Assembly: GCA_009760855.2 (NCBI GenBank)
Contig: WPIO01000022.1
Location: forward strand, 5,186,001-5,250,000
DNA length: 64,000 bases
Origin: Cristatella mucedo
Taxonomy: Eukaryota > Bryozoa > Phylactolaemata > Cristatellidae
Reading direction: 5' to 3'
In this document: one piece after another, positions 35,488 to 47,095 of the stretch
Position numbering within the stretch: the stretch's first letter is position 1
Layout: each line of letters begins with the position of its first letter
Notes under the pieces: generated by a model
What the model was told of the DNA's origin: nothing
Database searches by the model: none
The model's input: the letters and a program-made list of their open reading frames with translations, nothing else
Made by a program: the position numbers and the translations under genes

Positions 35488-35998
35488 GCGTGCGAAGCGG
35501 AAGTCATGAAGTACAGCGACATGGGCTGCAGCGTCGAGTACGTGCTCGCCCCGTGATGCTGCTGCTGCTGGTGGGTGGCCCAGCCCGACGGCGCCCGACA
35601 GCATGTCGGAGGCGGCGCCGGGCCCCGGGTGCCCGCCGCCGCCGCCTCCGCCGGCCATCGACGACGGCGGCAGCGGCGGGTACTTCTCCTGGTGCAGCTC
35701 GGCGAGCGCCTCGACGAAGCCGCGCGCGTACGCCTCCTGCTCGTCAGTCGCCTGATACTTGGGGTAGATGAACTGGGTCGGCGTCGGCGTGGCGACCGCC
35801 GCCGCCGCCGCAGCGGCCGCGTGGCTGGCACAGTTAGCCTGCATCAGCATCTTCTCGAGGTCGGGCGAGGCGAGCTTGAGCAGATGCAAGTCGGGCGAGC
35901 CGAGCAGGTTCTGGAAGCGAGCCTGCTTGCCGTGCGCACCGCCGACGCCGTTCGCACCGCCTCCGCCGCCGAAGTCGAGTCATGTTCTTCTTCATCGA
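35488..35998 (-). pseudogene. jun: Jun fragment duplication, N-terminal half, bZIP missing
   Basis: A close copy of 30719-31239 covering about residues 19-191 of Jun. It keeps [19 protein letters not shown] and the Ala/Gly-rich middle, but has no start region, promoter or DNA-binding domain. Small indels break the frame near the old N-terminus (GTCGAGCGTCATG became GTCGAGTCATG) and in the His/Gln tract. The open frame at 35368-35889 runs through the fragment into the left direct repeat. Transcription is unknown. A bZIP-less product could in principle compete for JNK, but the frameshifts and lack of a start argue for a pseudogene. Confidence 0.9.
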
Positions 35999-36092
35999 GT
36001 GTGCACATTTCCTCCCTGATATCTTGCAGCAGGAAGCTCGGTTCGGTTGCTTCAACTGTCTCCGAAGGAATGGTAAATCCTGCCCGTGCTCC
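35999..36092. repeat. 94-bp direct repeat, right copy
   Basis: Same orientation as 35394-35487 and immediately abuts the end of the Jun fragment (shared GTG at the junction). Confidence 0.95.
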
Positions 36093-36800
36093 ATACTCAG
36101 CAGCTTAGGCTGGCCGAGTTTGGTGATAAACCGCACGAAGGTCTGAAGGGTAATAAGCCTGGGGGGGGGCGAGCGACGGAGACACTAGATGCTGACCACT
36201 CTGGCTGGCTGAGCGGGCATGTGCCTGAATAATGACTTGCTACTCGTTATGCTGAGATGACATGTATTGCTAACGTACTTTGCTTTTAAGTCCGACAAGA
36301 GTTTGAAAAATATTAAAAAGCAGATGGGATTTTCTTAGTCTCAACAACAGCAGCAAAGCATAAACAGCTGTACTATTAATTGCAACAGCAGCAGCTTCTT
36401 AAGCTCACTATTTTTCCTGTTACCTTCCTCTAATGTCTCATCTAGCGATCCTTGGCCATTTACTACCCGCCCTAGCGGACGCTGGTGTGCAGCCACGTAC
36501 GGTTGCACGCCAAATACTAGGCGGGCGCCCCACTGCTAGCTAATGGGAACTCTGCGTTCCTGTTGCTAGGCGAGAGCCGAGACGCTAGCGAATAGGGCTT
36601 CAGCGCTCTTGCTGGTGAACAGATGGGATTTATGTTACCGATTAACATCTGCGAACGAGTAGAGAATTACACGTTGCTGAGTACTGTTGAGTACATGCTG
36701 TTCTAAGGTTCTCGATATTTGGCAAGACATTAACGCGCTGCTCCCATCTTTTGCTTTTTGGCTTGTGTGGCAAAGTTCTAATAGGAATTGAAAAGCTTAA
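36093..36800. other. No gene; contains a nested inverted repeat at 36466-36525
   Basis: CCCGCCCTAG (36466-36475) pairs with CTAGGCGGG (36517-36525) with one bulged C. Inside, GGTGTGCAGCC (36484-36494) pairs with GGTTGCACGCC (36501-36511) with two G-U pairs if transcribed on the plus strand. No similarity to a known RNA is recognised. Confidence 0.45.
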
Positions 36801-36804
36801 CCCT

Positions 36805-37560
36805 TAAATGGGCTCGGCTAGTGTATCCCTTGTTGCATCTGGATGCAGTCCGGATGTCCCGTTCCAAGATGACCTTCCACTAGATGACCGCATGAGGTCC
36901 ACAATCAAGTCGGCCTCCTTTCACCTACGTAAAATTGCACAGATTTGGGTTTTTTTAGGTAGGCACACAGCTGGTCGATGTATTTGTGACATCTATCCCA
37001 TCTAAGCTTTGTAACTCGCTACTTACAGGTCTTTTGGCCTGAGTAATAAGGCACTTACAGTCGGTGTAAAACTCTACTGCTAAGCTTGTTTGACATGAAC
37101 GTCGAACTTCCCGATTACTCGACTTCTCCCTTACCTGACACTGGCACCCCATGAGGCAGCATATCGGCTTGAAGGTTCTGCAGCTCACTTTCAGGTCCCT
37201 TCATTCTATTGCTCCGGCATACCTATCCGGAGTTCTTCCTTGTCAGGCTTTGCATTGTACCATCTGCTCTTCCGACTCAAGTCACTTAGCCTTGCCTCTA
37301 ACCAACTTCAAATCCTGTGGAGGCCTTAAGTTCATATGCTACCAAAGCCTTGGTTGGCGTCACGACATCCCCTGACTTGACGACATTTCAAAAGAAGCTA
37401 AAGACCAACACGTTCCTCGTAGTATTTTTTATCCTCGTGAATTGTCTTTTGTGTGCTTATGCATACTAATACAATGCCCGTTATCGCTAAACAAATGATG
37501 TGATTTCCTTGCATCATAATGCGAAGTCCGTGGAACGAGATTTAGTTCTCCATCCAGCTG
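36805..37560 (+). mobile_element. LINE-A, degenerate C-terminal ORF2 fragment
   Basis: FQDDLPLDDRMRSTIKSASF corresponds to FQSDLSLDDHISSTVKSAYF of the 11824 copy. Later KVLQLTFRSLHSIAPAYLSG and DLTTFQKKL-like pieces follow in shifted frames. The tail is damaged (GAACGAGATTTAGTTCTC at about 37536). Older than the 12-kb copy. Confidence 0.75.
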
Positions 37561-39625
37561 CTGTATCTGCTGCTCACCCTTAGCGTGTGCACGTGAGCAG
37601 TCACGTGCTTGTAGTCCTGTCTGGTCTGTGCTACCGAAGTCTTAGGTGGCCGCTAAGCCTAGGTGGTTCCAACTGCTGATCTTAGGATTGATCTTAGGAT
37701 TGAGAAGAGCTGGCAGACTAAGGGTGGTGGTGCTGGCTGCCTTGGGTGTCACTGTACTGTGCAGCTCGGCCGGAGCCTTCGGGGGCTGGGGGTGGGGGAA
37801 GGGGAACACTAAGCCAGATTGCACAGAGTAAGCAGAGCAAGGGCAAGGCTGTTTGCTCTGCTGTCCAGCGAAGCCCATCCAACCTGATTGCTTTGTTCGT
37901 TACTTATTTCTCGAGCCGTAGGAACTGACCAATCTAAATAAAGGTGACTCACCCATGTCTGCTGCAGCTCCGACTCCTTCATGGCAGCACTTTGGGTAGG
38001 GATGTGGAGAATGAGGTGGGGGAAGGCAGCCGGCAGCTGGCCTTGGCAGTGGCTGAGTCATTGCAGCCAGGCCATCCACTGTGACTGTGACGCCACTAAC
38101 CGGAGGACGAGTCGAGCAGGCTACAGCAACTTTGCCAGACTAACTGTATTCGATTCCCTCATTTAAGCCACGCCGTCGAAGCTTGCCTCTGGACCAGCAC
38201 GTGGGTGGCGATCCGGCATCCTTCGGCCCCCTATCATGTAACCGAGTGAAAGTGGGCACCCAGACTATAATTCTAGTCAGAGGAAGCGGATCGCGTGACC
38301 TGCTCGTGAGCCATAGCAGGGGAAGTGCCACGTTGCAACTGCCCTTACTAGGCAAGTAGGAAAGCAGGCACAGTCACAATCATCACTGTTGGAAATCTGC
38401 AAGCCTAGCAACTTGCCGGAAGGGATCCTCTCCCCATTTGCTGCCCACTTGCAGCAGCTTCTGCTAGAAGGAGATCGGACGTCAGGGGCCGGAAGGGGAA
38501 GTGCTTAATCGAGATCAAGACTCGCTTAGGACCGGCTACTTGCCTAAAGAATGAAGATGAGTCATGGTGGAGTTGATGCTTCGCTTCAGTCGCACGTTAC
38601 CTTTCGTTTCCAATTCTCTTATGTCCTCGTAGAAACGTCTTCAACTGCTACTACCGAAGCTGCGAATAGCAGTACCTTCTACTACTGAAGCTGCGAATAG
38701 CAGTACCTTGCTAATACATGGCCATAACACAGACGTACTGGCTATGTCTATGTCTATGGGCATATGTAGCGAGATTTCGGAGTTATGTTTCTGCCACTCG
38801 GTAAGCTTACGATTTCTAGTTCTGTGATCCCTACCGTTGTAAGACGATGGCAGGTACACTCCTTACAGCCTGCCAACGAGGATAGTAAGACTCCGGACAG
38901 TTAGGATAGTGCAGGCATGACTGGTTCGACTCTAGTTCGAATTCAAAAAAGGTTGGCAGGTGGCTCCACTTCGAAGGCTCGCAAGGCAAAACGCCGTTTT
39001 ACTGGAAAGATTTGCTAAGCACAAGTGCTGCTGTTTATTAACCTGAGTATCTGTCATAACACAGCAACTAAGCCATCTTTTTCGAAGGGTTGCACGTGAA
39101 TCTAAGCAGGAACTCATTTCTGATCTCTCTCAATCACATGCCTCGACAAATAGAAGCCTAGCAGAGTGACAATAGCATAGACGATGGTTAAAAGCGGCTG
39201 ACCCTGCAGAAGGCTCTGAACTTAACCCTGCTCCAGCCGGCCGGCCGTAGCGGGAGACGCGTCCCTTCAAGGCTGGTGTCGCCCGGCCTAATTAAGCGAG
39301 TCGCCTGCTACGACACCGCTAGCGCTGGCTGGAATGCTCTCCGAAGCAAGGGCCTGCCCAGACCGCAAGTGAAGCCATACTTTTCTTTAGATTATTCTCA
39401 ACTCTTCGAATCGAATGTTCTCTGTCCAAGCGCGGGAAATCTTGAGTGTCGCGGAGGAGGCATTTGACTCTTCGTCAGGCGCACTGCCCAAAATCGCCCA
39501 CCGGTGGCGATTATCTGCCATGCTTGGGCGAGGTCGTATGCTATTATTCATAGGCAGCTGTCATGCGAGCAGTCCGGAAAACTTGGCGCAGTTGGCCTTG
39601 AGAATAAATGCGATCGACGAATTTT
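37561..39625. other. No gene seen; 31-bp tandem duplication at 38645-38708
   Basis: Two tandem copies of a 31-bp unit containing GAAGCTGCGAATAGCAGTAC. No recognised gene. Confidence 0.5.
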
Positions 39626-39627
39626 AG

Positions 39628-39802
39628 GGATGCGGCACACTAGGTAAGGTGATTACTGTTCACGACCTGTGTCCTGAGGTCGTGCTTTCGAATCCTGAGA
39701 TGGGCGATCCATTATTGCACTGCAAGCGGTGGCGGTGAGAGCCTTTGAGGCTCTCCAGTCGCTACAAAAAGAGAGATGACTGTTAAATCTGCCAGTATAT
39801 CT
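39628..39802 (+). mobile_element. SINE-A copy
   Basis: GGCACACTAGGTAAGGTGA head, the CACGACCTG..GAGGTCGTG palindrome, box B TTTCGAATCCT, the body, and the 3' end TGTTAAATCTGCCAGTA. Confidence 0.8.
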
Positions 39803-40517
39803 TGTCGTTGCTGACAGTGGCCTCACGAAGTCCACGAGGCCGTCCGGAGGGAGCGTGTGCGTTTTTTTTAGGAATCTCAATAGAATGCTGTGGCGATTAG
39901 GGCCCAGCCGACTACGGCTGTTCAACGTTCTGGCGCCGCCGACCGTTCGGCGACCGCTGATCGCGAGCGGCTAATAATGCTCAGGGCGGGGTGCCCGAGC
40001 AAAAGGGATCGTCCTTGCTCGTATGGCGATTCTGCGATCCGATTCCAATCTTCAATGGCCAAAAGATGTATTTGCTTGCCCAGCTGTACAGCGAGATCAA
40101 GGATGCAAAGATGTGCCTGCTGCCTGAGGTGCGCCATTTCTGCTGCTCGTCACGCCAACTGCAGCATCGGAATCGCTTTCGTTTCTACGCTCGAAGAGAA
40201 GAGAGCCGGACGCTGCCGGCTGCGCTCTTTTCTCGCGAGCGCGTACGGCCGCCGGCGGGCACGGGCGGCTGATGTGAGAGCAAAAGAAAGCGCCGAATCC
40301 TGGCGTGCGGTCCCGGTGGTCCCGTACAAGGTAAGTCGGGCTCCGGTCTCGGATTCGCGGTCTCGGTCGGATTGACGGCCCCACAGAACCGGCCACCCCG
40401 GATAGTAATTGAAACTATTTCGATTACTTTGTGCCCTTTGGATTATTTTAGACCTTCTACTGATTCTCCGTCGGGTGTACCTCGGAATTCCGAATTCCGG
40501 TCCTCTGGCTGCCGTTT

Positions 40518-40680
40518 GAGCCTTAATGGCTCACTGGGTAAGGTGGGTGCTTTCCCGCCCCGAGGTCGCGGGTTCGAATCCTCCGGTGGGCGATCCTTTA
40601 TCGCCACTGAAAGCGGTGGTGATAGCCGTAAAGGCTCTTCTGTCGCTATACAAAAAGAGTCTGTTAAATCAGATAGTAAT
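40518..40680 (+). mobile_element. SINE-A, best-preserved full-length copy
   Basis: Box A TGGCTCACTGGG (40527-40538, one mismatch to the pol III consensus) and perfect box B GGTTCGAATCC (40571-40581). Then GGTGGGCGATCCTTTATC, the body hairpin TATCGCCACTG/CGGTGGTGATA, a TCTGTCGCTATACAAAAAGA segment and the end GTTAAATCAGATAGTA. No poly(A) or LINE-A-like tail, so its partner element is not visible here. Confidence 0.88.
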
Positions 40681-41094
40681 TTTTTAGGCAGGCTTTGGAA
40701 TTGTACGAAACATTTGGTCGCACTCTACCCACGAAAAGCTATTACGAAGGCGCTGTCAATATGAAGGCGGAGCTCCGTTGCGAAGGGCGTAGGTCACAGA
40801 TTGGCGACTCGCGACATTGAAATGCAAAGCATAACGCCGCGTTCCACGAAACTCAGCCGGCGAAAGTCAGCATCGGTTCATTGAGCACATCGGACGACTG
40901 AGCCGGGGTCCCCTTAGTGGCCACAATAGATAAGTCAATGGGTATACCCCTGAGACATCGATGGTTGCAATTGCTATTGGCTGCCACTTGGCGGTTTTAT
41001 CTCTGCTTCTGAGCAGCGTCCACCGCGCGTCAGACAGGCGTCCACGGTCGTCCAGGGTAGTAGGTTCTATCAAGCGCTTAGCCTGGCCGAGGGG
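40681..41094. other. No gene seen
   Basis: No recognised content. Confidence 0.5.
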
Positions 41095-41690
41095 AAATGA
41101 TAATAATGGTAATAATACCACGTTTGTAAAGCGCCCACCCACAGAGAATTTAATCTCTTTCTAGGCACTTTACATATGCTGTAAAAGAAGCATGACCATA
41201 GGGTTAGTGATAGCACGCACACTGTCAACAAGAATGACACGGTTAGAGGTGACGTGCACAGGGTCAGCATACACACCAGGTTAGTGGCATCGTGCACAGA
41301 GTCAGCACGCATAGCCACACGATGGATGAGGAGTCACTAAGACACATTATACGCTGTGATAAATAGTTGTGTTTCTAGCTTCTTTTAAATGTCAAGTCAG
41401 GGGATGTTGCGACATCAGTCGGGACTGAGTTCCACGCTTTGGGAGCATACGACGGTATCCAAGGGATTTAGGTTCGTACGAGGTGTAGCTAAACGATTTG
41501 ATTCAGAAAAGCCGAGTGGTACGACGCCCGGTAGGGCAGTAGTTCTGATAGGTAGGCTGGAGCCAGAGAAGGAAGGGACTTAAAAGTTCGTCACAGAACC
41601 TTGAAGTCGATGCACTGCTTGCTTGGGAGCCAGCACAGGTTGGCGAGAAGTGGTGTGAAGCGGTTACTGCGATGTGAGCAGTACTGCAGT
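41095..41690 (-). mobile_element. LINE-A, 3' fragment of ORF2 plus 3' end
   Basis: The tail hairpin is very well formed (GTAAAGTGCC pairing with GGGCGCTTTAC on the minus strand). The 3' UTR and a decayed C-terminal coding part extend to about 41690. Frames are broken. Confidence 0.82.
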
Positions 41691-41699
41691 TAACTGGGC

Positions 41700-42150
41700 C
41701 GGAACTCAGCTCGTTGCCTTGGTCAGACCATTCTCCTTCCTCCACCGCTTCCGGTGGGAGTTTTTGTGTATCGGAAACCATTTCGGAGGTACTACATGCT
41801 CGAAAAGCAGAGCTCCCACACGATATGCATGGGTGACAGCGACGTGGCGCGCGCAGCGAGTGGCGGTCGGTCGTCGCACAGGAACGTGGAGAGGCTGCAG
41901 CTGCGGTCGCCAGGTGGCACCGAGCGGCCGCCTGGCGACGCGATTCAATTAGCAGCTTTCGAGTTAATTTCGAATAAACACTATGATTGTAGGCCATAAT
42001 TTTTCATTGAGGTCGGGTCTTGCCACTTGCGTGAAAGTTTTGCCACTCTAGCTCCAGCCCTGCATAGAAAATCTCGTGGGGCTTGCTTGCCCTCCTAGAT
42101 GAAATTCCTACCTCTGCCTCCGTCTGCTCTCATTGGCTGGTACAATAGAG
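41700..42150. other. No gene seen
   Basis: Unrecognised sequence between the LINE-A fragment and a compound microsatellite. Confidence 0.5.
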
Positions 42151-42353
<203 letters not shown>

Positions 42354-45288
42354 ATATGCACCCTCCGTGTGTGCATGCTCACTATACGCACACATGTTTC
42401 CAAAGCGGACTCCTTATACCGGGCCGTAATGCATAGTCTGCTCTAGAGTATACGTGCACACATTTTTGGCCAGTATGCACGTATAAAGCCGTTTGGTCAG
42501 CTGCTAGGCGTCGGGATTCATCTCCCGCTAAGAATAACCGTATTTCCAAGCGGAATCGGGACGCATACATGAAAGGCTTGAAGTGAAAAAGGCAGTCGCG
42601 AAACCAGCTGAGTGCTGTGGATCAAAAGTCACAAAATACAAGCACGATGTTATGGATTCGCATCGCGATTGCATGCTGTGAGCTGCTGCATTGCAAGTAA
42701 GAGGGAAAGCAGTCATCGTCCACTTAAGTGCTGCTGCAATGCTAAGCTTATCTCATTCGGAACCGCTGGCCAGACCTTATGGAAAGCTACGCTTTTCAAG
42801 TTGAACTCCCGTCGCGAATGCAGTATTTAGTATTTGCTTAAAACGCTTGCCAATACTGATTATTGTGGTTTGCTGCGGTTTACTGCCAGCATACTCCCTT
42901 AGGTATATACATTCAGCGTACCACAACCCATGGGTTTTATACCGTGAAATTTCCTCTGCATTTGTCCATTTGCGCGGTAGTTTCTGGAGCTAGAATTCAC
43001 CTGAAGTGTGAAAATAAAACGATTGAGCCTCAAAGTTTGAGCATCAATTCGTTGCCCGCTGACTTTTTTCTTCGATTCGTCCCCCCCCCCCCTGCGTCTA
43101 ACCGAGGTGTCCACTTAGTGTTAAAGTAAGCCCCGGAGATTAGAAAAAATATGCAAGACTGGAATGGAATAATGGTGCAACCAACGATCTGCGGATTGCG
43201 TTGCTTCTAGTGTTCCTTTAAGGAATCGGCTAAACCGAAATTGTATCCGAAATTGAAGCTGAAATGAGCCAACCAAACGTTGCAAGCTGCTTCCACATAG
43301 AAGCGTCCGCTGTCGAGAAAGCACTGGAGTGGTTTATTGCCTGCTCGGGGCTCGTTTTTACGCATCGTCGCATGCTCGGAGCGCGTGCGCATCAGGTGTG
43401 AGTATTTTCGCTGCAACCTTTCGCATTTTAGTCAGCGCAGCTAAGAAGCTAAGTTAAACAATGCTCCAGTGTAACCTGGGCCATTGGGTTTGGTAGATTG
43501 CTGGCGCCGCCGCCTTTGCCTGGCTCAAGGAGGGCCGTACATAACGGTGGCATCTGCTGGCAGGTCATCTGTAAGGTCGCTGCTACAATTGAAGGTGTCA
43601 GTCGCATCTCTAAACGCACTTCTAGCATTTGTGTTAGGGAAATATCAGGTCGTTCGTCACGTTGGAAGACTGTGGTCGTCGTCACGCTCAACGGCATTGT
43701 CAATGCCGTCGCGGGATGCCTTCCAAGAGATGTCTATATCCGACAGAGTTCCGGCGGACGACGGTAAGAGCTCTTCTTAGACCAGCACGAATTCGTCGAC
43801 ATGAAAACGACATGACAATGGGACGAGGACGATAAAAGTTCGACATGACATCAGCGAGGTCAGCGACTGCTTCTCATTCTGCTCGCATGCGACCGCTAGC
43901 CTTTGGTTCAGTGGCACCATCGAGGAGGATTGAAATGAGGCGGAAGCGGTTGCACACTATTTCAGCACGAATATAATATCGTATCCACGAACGCACCTGG
44001 AGCTGGTCGACCTTGTAAGTGACTGTTCAGGCCAGCTTGAGGAGTAATTCAACGAGCAGCCAGGCTGCTGTTCGAAGCGGCAGTAACGCCTCTTAAAAAG
44101 AGGTAATGGTGGCCGGCGTCCGAGGGCGGCTGAAGCTGCCATGCTGTTTGCCTGCCGAGTGTGACGTGAGAATCTCACTAAATATTTGACAGCAAAGGCT
44201 GAGAATGAGCAGGTGCATTATACCAGAGAGGCAGTATATGCGGCGCTACGCCCCAATGTTTCATCGTCGATAATGACATTCTTAGCGCTCGCGAACTCGC
44301 CAGACTGAGCCCGGTCACCCAGTTTCGCCATTGAAGCGGCGCGAAAACTCGGGGGTTATTCTGCTCTCCTACCTAAAAAATAAAAAAAAGTTAGCACCCG
44401 GTTGTTCGGCATGGCAAATAAAACGCGGGATTAGCTTACGGTCATCAGCAGCATTAGCAGCAGGTGCTGGCACAGTCGATCGAAACATGTCCGTCTCAAC
44501 ACCCCCATCTTCGAGGAAGCAATCGTCCGATTCGTGGCTGTTCGGTAAAAATAAACCAGTCCTGTCCGGAGTATCTTTAATTAACGAGCATTAGATCGCC
44601 TATTTCTCAGACGTAAAATCTGCAGTGCCTCGGCGGGCTAGACATTATCGGGCCTCCCTCGCCGAGCATTGCTCAAGTATTTGCTCTGATAGGGCCTCAC
44701 TAACTTCTCCGGCCAACCGGAAACAGAAAACTGGCGCATCGGCGGCGTCGTTAGCCTGGCGAGCAGTCCGACGAGCTCCCGTGCGCTTTTTATGCGGGCA
44801 AGGTCGAGCTGACCTTGGCATTGAAACCCCAGGGTCACAAGCCCACCGTCTGGGACTGGCTCTTTAACCTTGCCGTTTCGTTTCAGCCGGGCCAAATATC
44901 CGTCTCCTCCATTTTCGCTAAGATTCGGCTGGCGGCAGCCTGAGTGGACAAATCTGGCAGCCTTGGAAGGCAGCCCTGGGCTCCCAGAGGTCTCAGCTCA
45001 GCTTGTGGATTTGCGTATCCGCCACCTTAGGTGCGATGCTCGCCTGCAAATTGCGGTCTCCGTGTGCTGGCTGCAATTATGAAATGAAAGAAACGCGTTC
45101 GCTTTGTGGCGAGTTGGGTTACGTGAGTGTGCTGCCTCCTTAATGTCTACAGTCCTGGCACGAAAACTTAGCGAATCCATAGGGTCAAGATGGAATTCTA
45201 GTATTTCAGCATTCTATGGATTTCACAATTTTCAACACAATTGGCAGAGACAACTTCCCCAAACTAAGGTAAACATAAGTAAAGTAAA
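42354..45288. other. No gene recognised over about 2.9 kb
   Basis: Frames of 60-98 codons occur on both strands without known motifs. A C-run at 43081-43092. AAAATAAAAAAAAGTTAG at about 44377. I cannot exclude small exons. Confidence 0.45.
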
Positions 45289-45289
45289 G

Positions 45290-45435
45290 GTTAGCTGGCA
45301 TAACAGTTTCACTGATATAGAGGCAGAACAGTCTTAACGGCTGTCGCCAACGCCTACAGTAAGCAGTGAAAGATCGCCTGCTCGACCTGCGATCTCTTTG
45401 TGAAGTGTGATAGCCTTTTCCCGTGGGCCGAGCAC
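45290..45435 (-). mobile_element. SINE-A copy, diverged
   Basis: Plus strand: GTTAGCTGGCATAACAG (3' end), GGCAGAACAGTCTTAACGGC, body, then a degraded head lacking a clear box B. Confidence 0.6.
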
Positions 45436-45915
45436 CAAAACATAAGATTCGCGTGAGGTAGCAATATTTTCAATATATCGTGCATTCTACCAGCTCTGTT
45501 TTCTTAAAGGTTCAAAGAAATGCAAAATGACATTGTCTTGCACCGCCTAGGGCTATTTTCTGGCTTTCGACAATGGCGTCATTTGGAAGGATATTAACTT
45601 GCCGAGTACTGCAAAATAAGGTCCTACGAATGCATCAAAGTACCCCCTCTCTAAAAATGTATCTCAGCAATTATTTCAGATAGTTTCTCAGCTTCTCATT
45701 AAGGATTAGAAGCATTCTGTATTGAGTAAGCACTACCGTATTCTAGACGCGACGCGGTTCAAAACGATGCATACAATACATGATTCAGTATAAAGAAAAT
45801 CACCGGCACCTTTTTATAAATTAAGGAGATTTTAAGAATTTTTTAAACTATTTCCTGGGTCGTAAGTCTACGGTTTCCAAACTGCAAGTACTTAATTGAT
45901 CTACTTTCAAATCTC
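45436..45915. other. No gene seen
   Basis: AT-rich, unrecognised; may be an upstream part of repeat R1. Confidence 0.4.
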
Positions 45916-45917
45916 AC

Positions 45918-46160
45918 AGGAAACTTTTAGTACATAAAGATCGCCGTGGTTTTGGCGTCTCACATGTTTGCCAAGACTTGTGTTGCAGTTGCATGCGGTA
46001 TTACAGTTCTAATCTGGCTTGTTTCTCCGTCTAACTGCACTATTGAGTTTTTGCCCAGTCTCGAAGCAGGTCTGGCCTACGTCTGCGCATGCGAAAAACT
46101 AGTTGTTTCACACCCTGACTATTCCTGAAGAAGTGCCCGACACTGTCGTGGGGGGATACT
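45918..46160 (+). repeat. Dispersed repeat R1, copy 2
   Basis: Aligns by eye with 21690-21965; see that entry for shared blocks. Confidence 0.55.
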
Positions 46161-46249
46161 GAGTACCTAGACGCTGCAGTCACTCTTTCCAAAAATCAGG
46201 CGACGGGTGCTCCCTCGACCCGACTGTTCGGAATCGACTCATATAATCT

Positions 46250-46380
46250 GGTTTAGCAGGAGGGAGTAAGATGCTAGCATTTGACGATAGGATCGTGAGT
46301 TTGAGCTGTGCGGCTAACGTAGAGCGCCTAGGGTAGGGATTACGGTTCTCTTATGGTGCTTTACAAATGAAGTATACCTA
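46250..46380 (+). mobile_element. SINE-B copy, diverged
   Basis: GGTTTAGCAGGAGGGAGTAAG head with GAGTTTGAGCTG at the box B position, then GCGCCTAGGGTAGGGATTAC and GGTGCTTTACAAATGAAGTA. The tail stem keeps pairing (GAGCGCC/GGTGCTT) despite base changes. Confidence 0.65.
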
Positions 46381-46401
46381 GGTATATTGTGACCTAAAGG
46401 A

Positions 46402-46494
46402 CGTCTCCCTTTCTCTTTCTGTCATTCTGCCTGTCTGTTTTTCTGTCTTTCTGTCTCTCTCTCTCCCCGTGTCTCTCTGCCTCTCTTCCTGTGC

Positions 46495-46534
<40 letters not shown>

Positions 46535-46540
46535 GTCTCC

Positions 46541-46573
<33 letters not shown>

Positions 46574-46702
46574 TCGGTCTCTGCCTCTCCCTCTCTCAGT
46601 CTCTCTCTCTCTCTCTCTCGGTCTCTCCCTCTCTCAGTCTCTCTCCCTCTCTTCTGCCTCTCTACCTGTGTCTCTCTGTCTCTCTGTCTTTCTCTCTCTC
46701 TC

Positions 46703-46796
<94 letters not shown>

Positions 46797-46838
46797 CTCT
46801 TTGCCCCTCTCTCTATGTCTCTCCCTATCTCCGTCTCC

Positions 46839-46905
<67 letters not shown>
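46402..46905. repeat. CT-rich imperfect microsatellite, about 500 bp
   Basis: Blocks of pure CT interrupted by GTCTC, CCCCCCC and GGTCTC. It produces 180-228 codon artificial frames. A second CT block lies at 47065-47108. Confidence 0.97.
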
Positions 46906-46907
<2 letters not shown>

Positions 46908-46909
46908 TA

Positions 46910-47064
46910 CAGACGTGGGGACGGAGAGAGAGGGATCAGCCTGAAGGGTTGCATCGGCGACTCTTCGCCCATACCCCTCCAACTTTCCCAGGATTTTCTG
47001 CCTTGGTCAAGGTCTAGGTGTATAGCCCTACGAAGCTCAATTTTGGCTACACCAAAATCCCTCT

Positions 47065-47095
<31 letters not shown>

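Noticed and set aside
35575-36108. 177-codon plus-strand frame over the Jun fragment
   Set aside because: Antisense shadow of the duplicated Jun sequence.
40527-40581. tRNA gene
   Set aside because: Box A and box B are present, but the sequence does not close an acceptor stem and recurs with a fixed SINE-A body.
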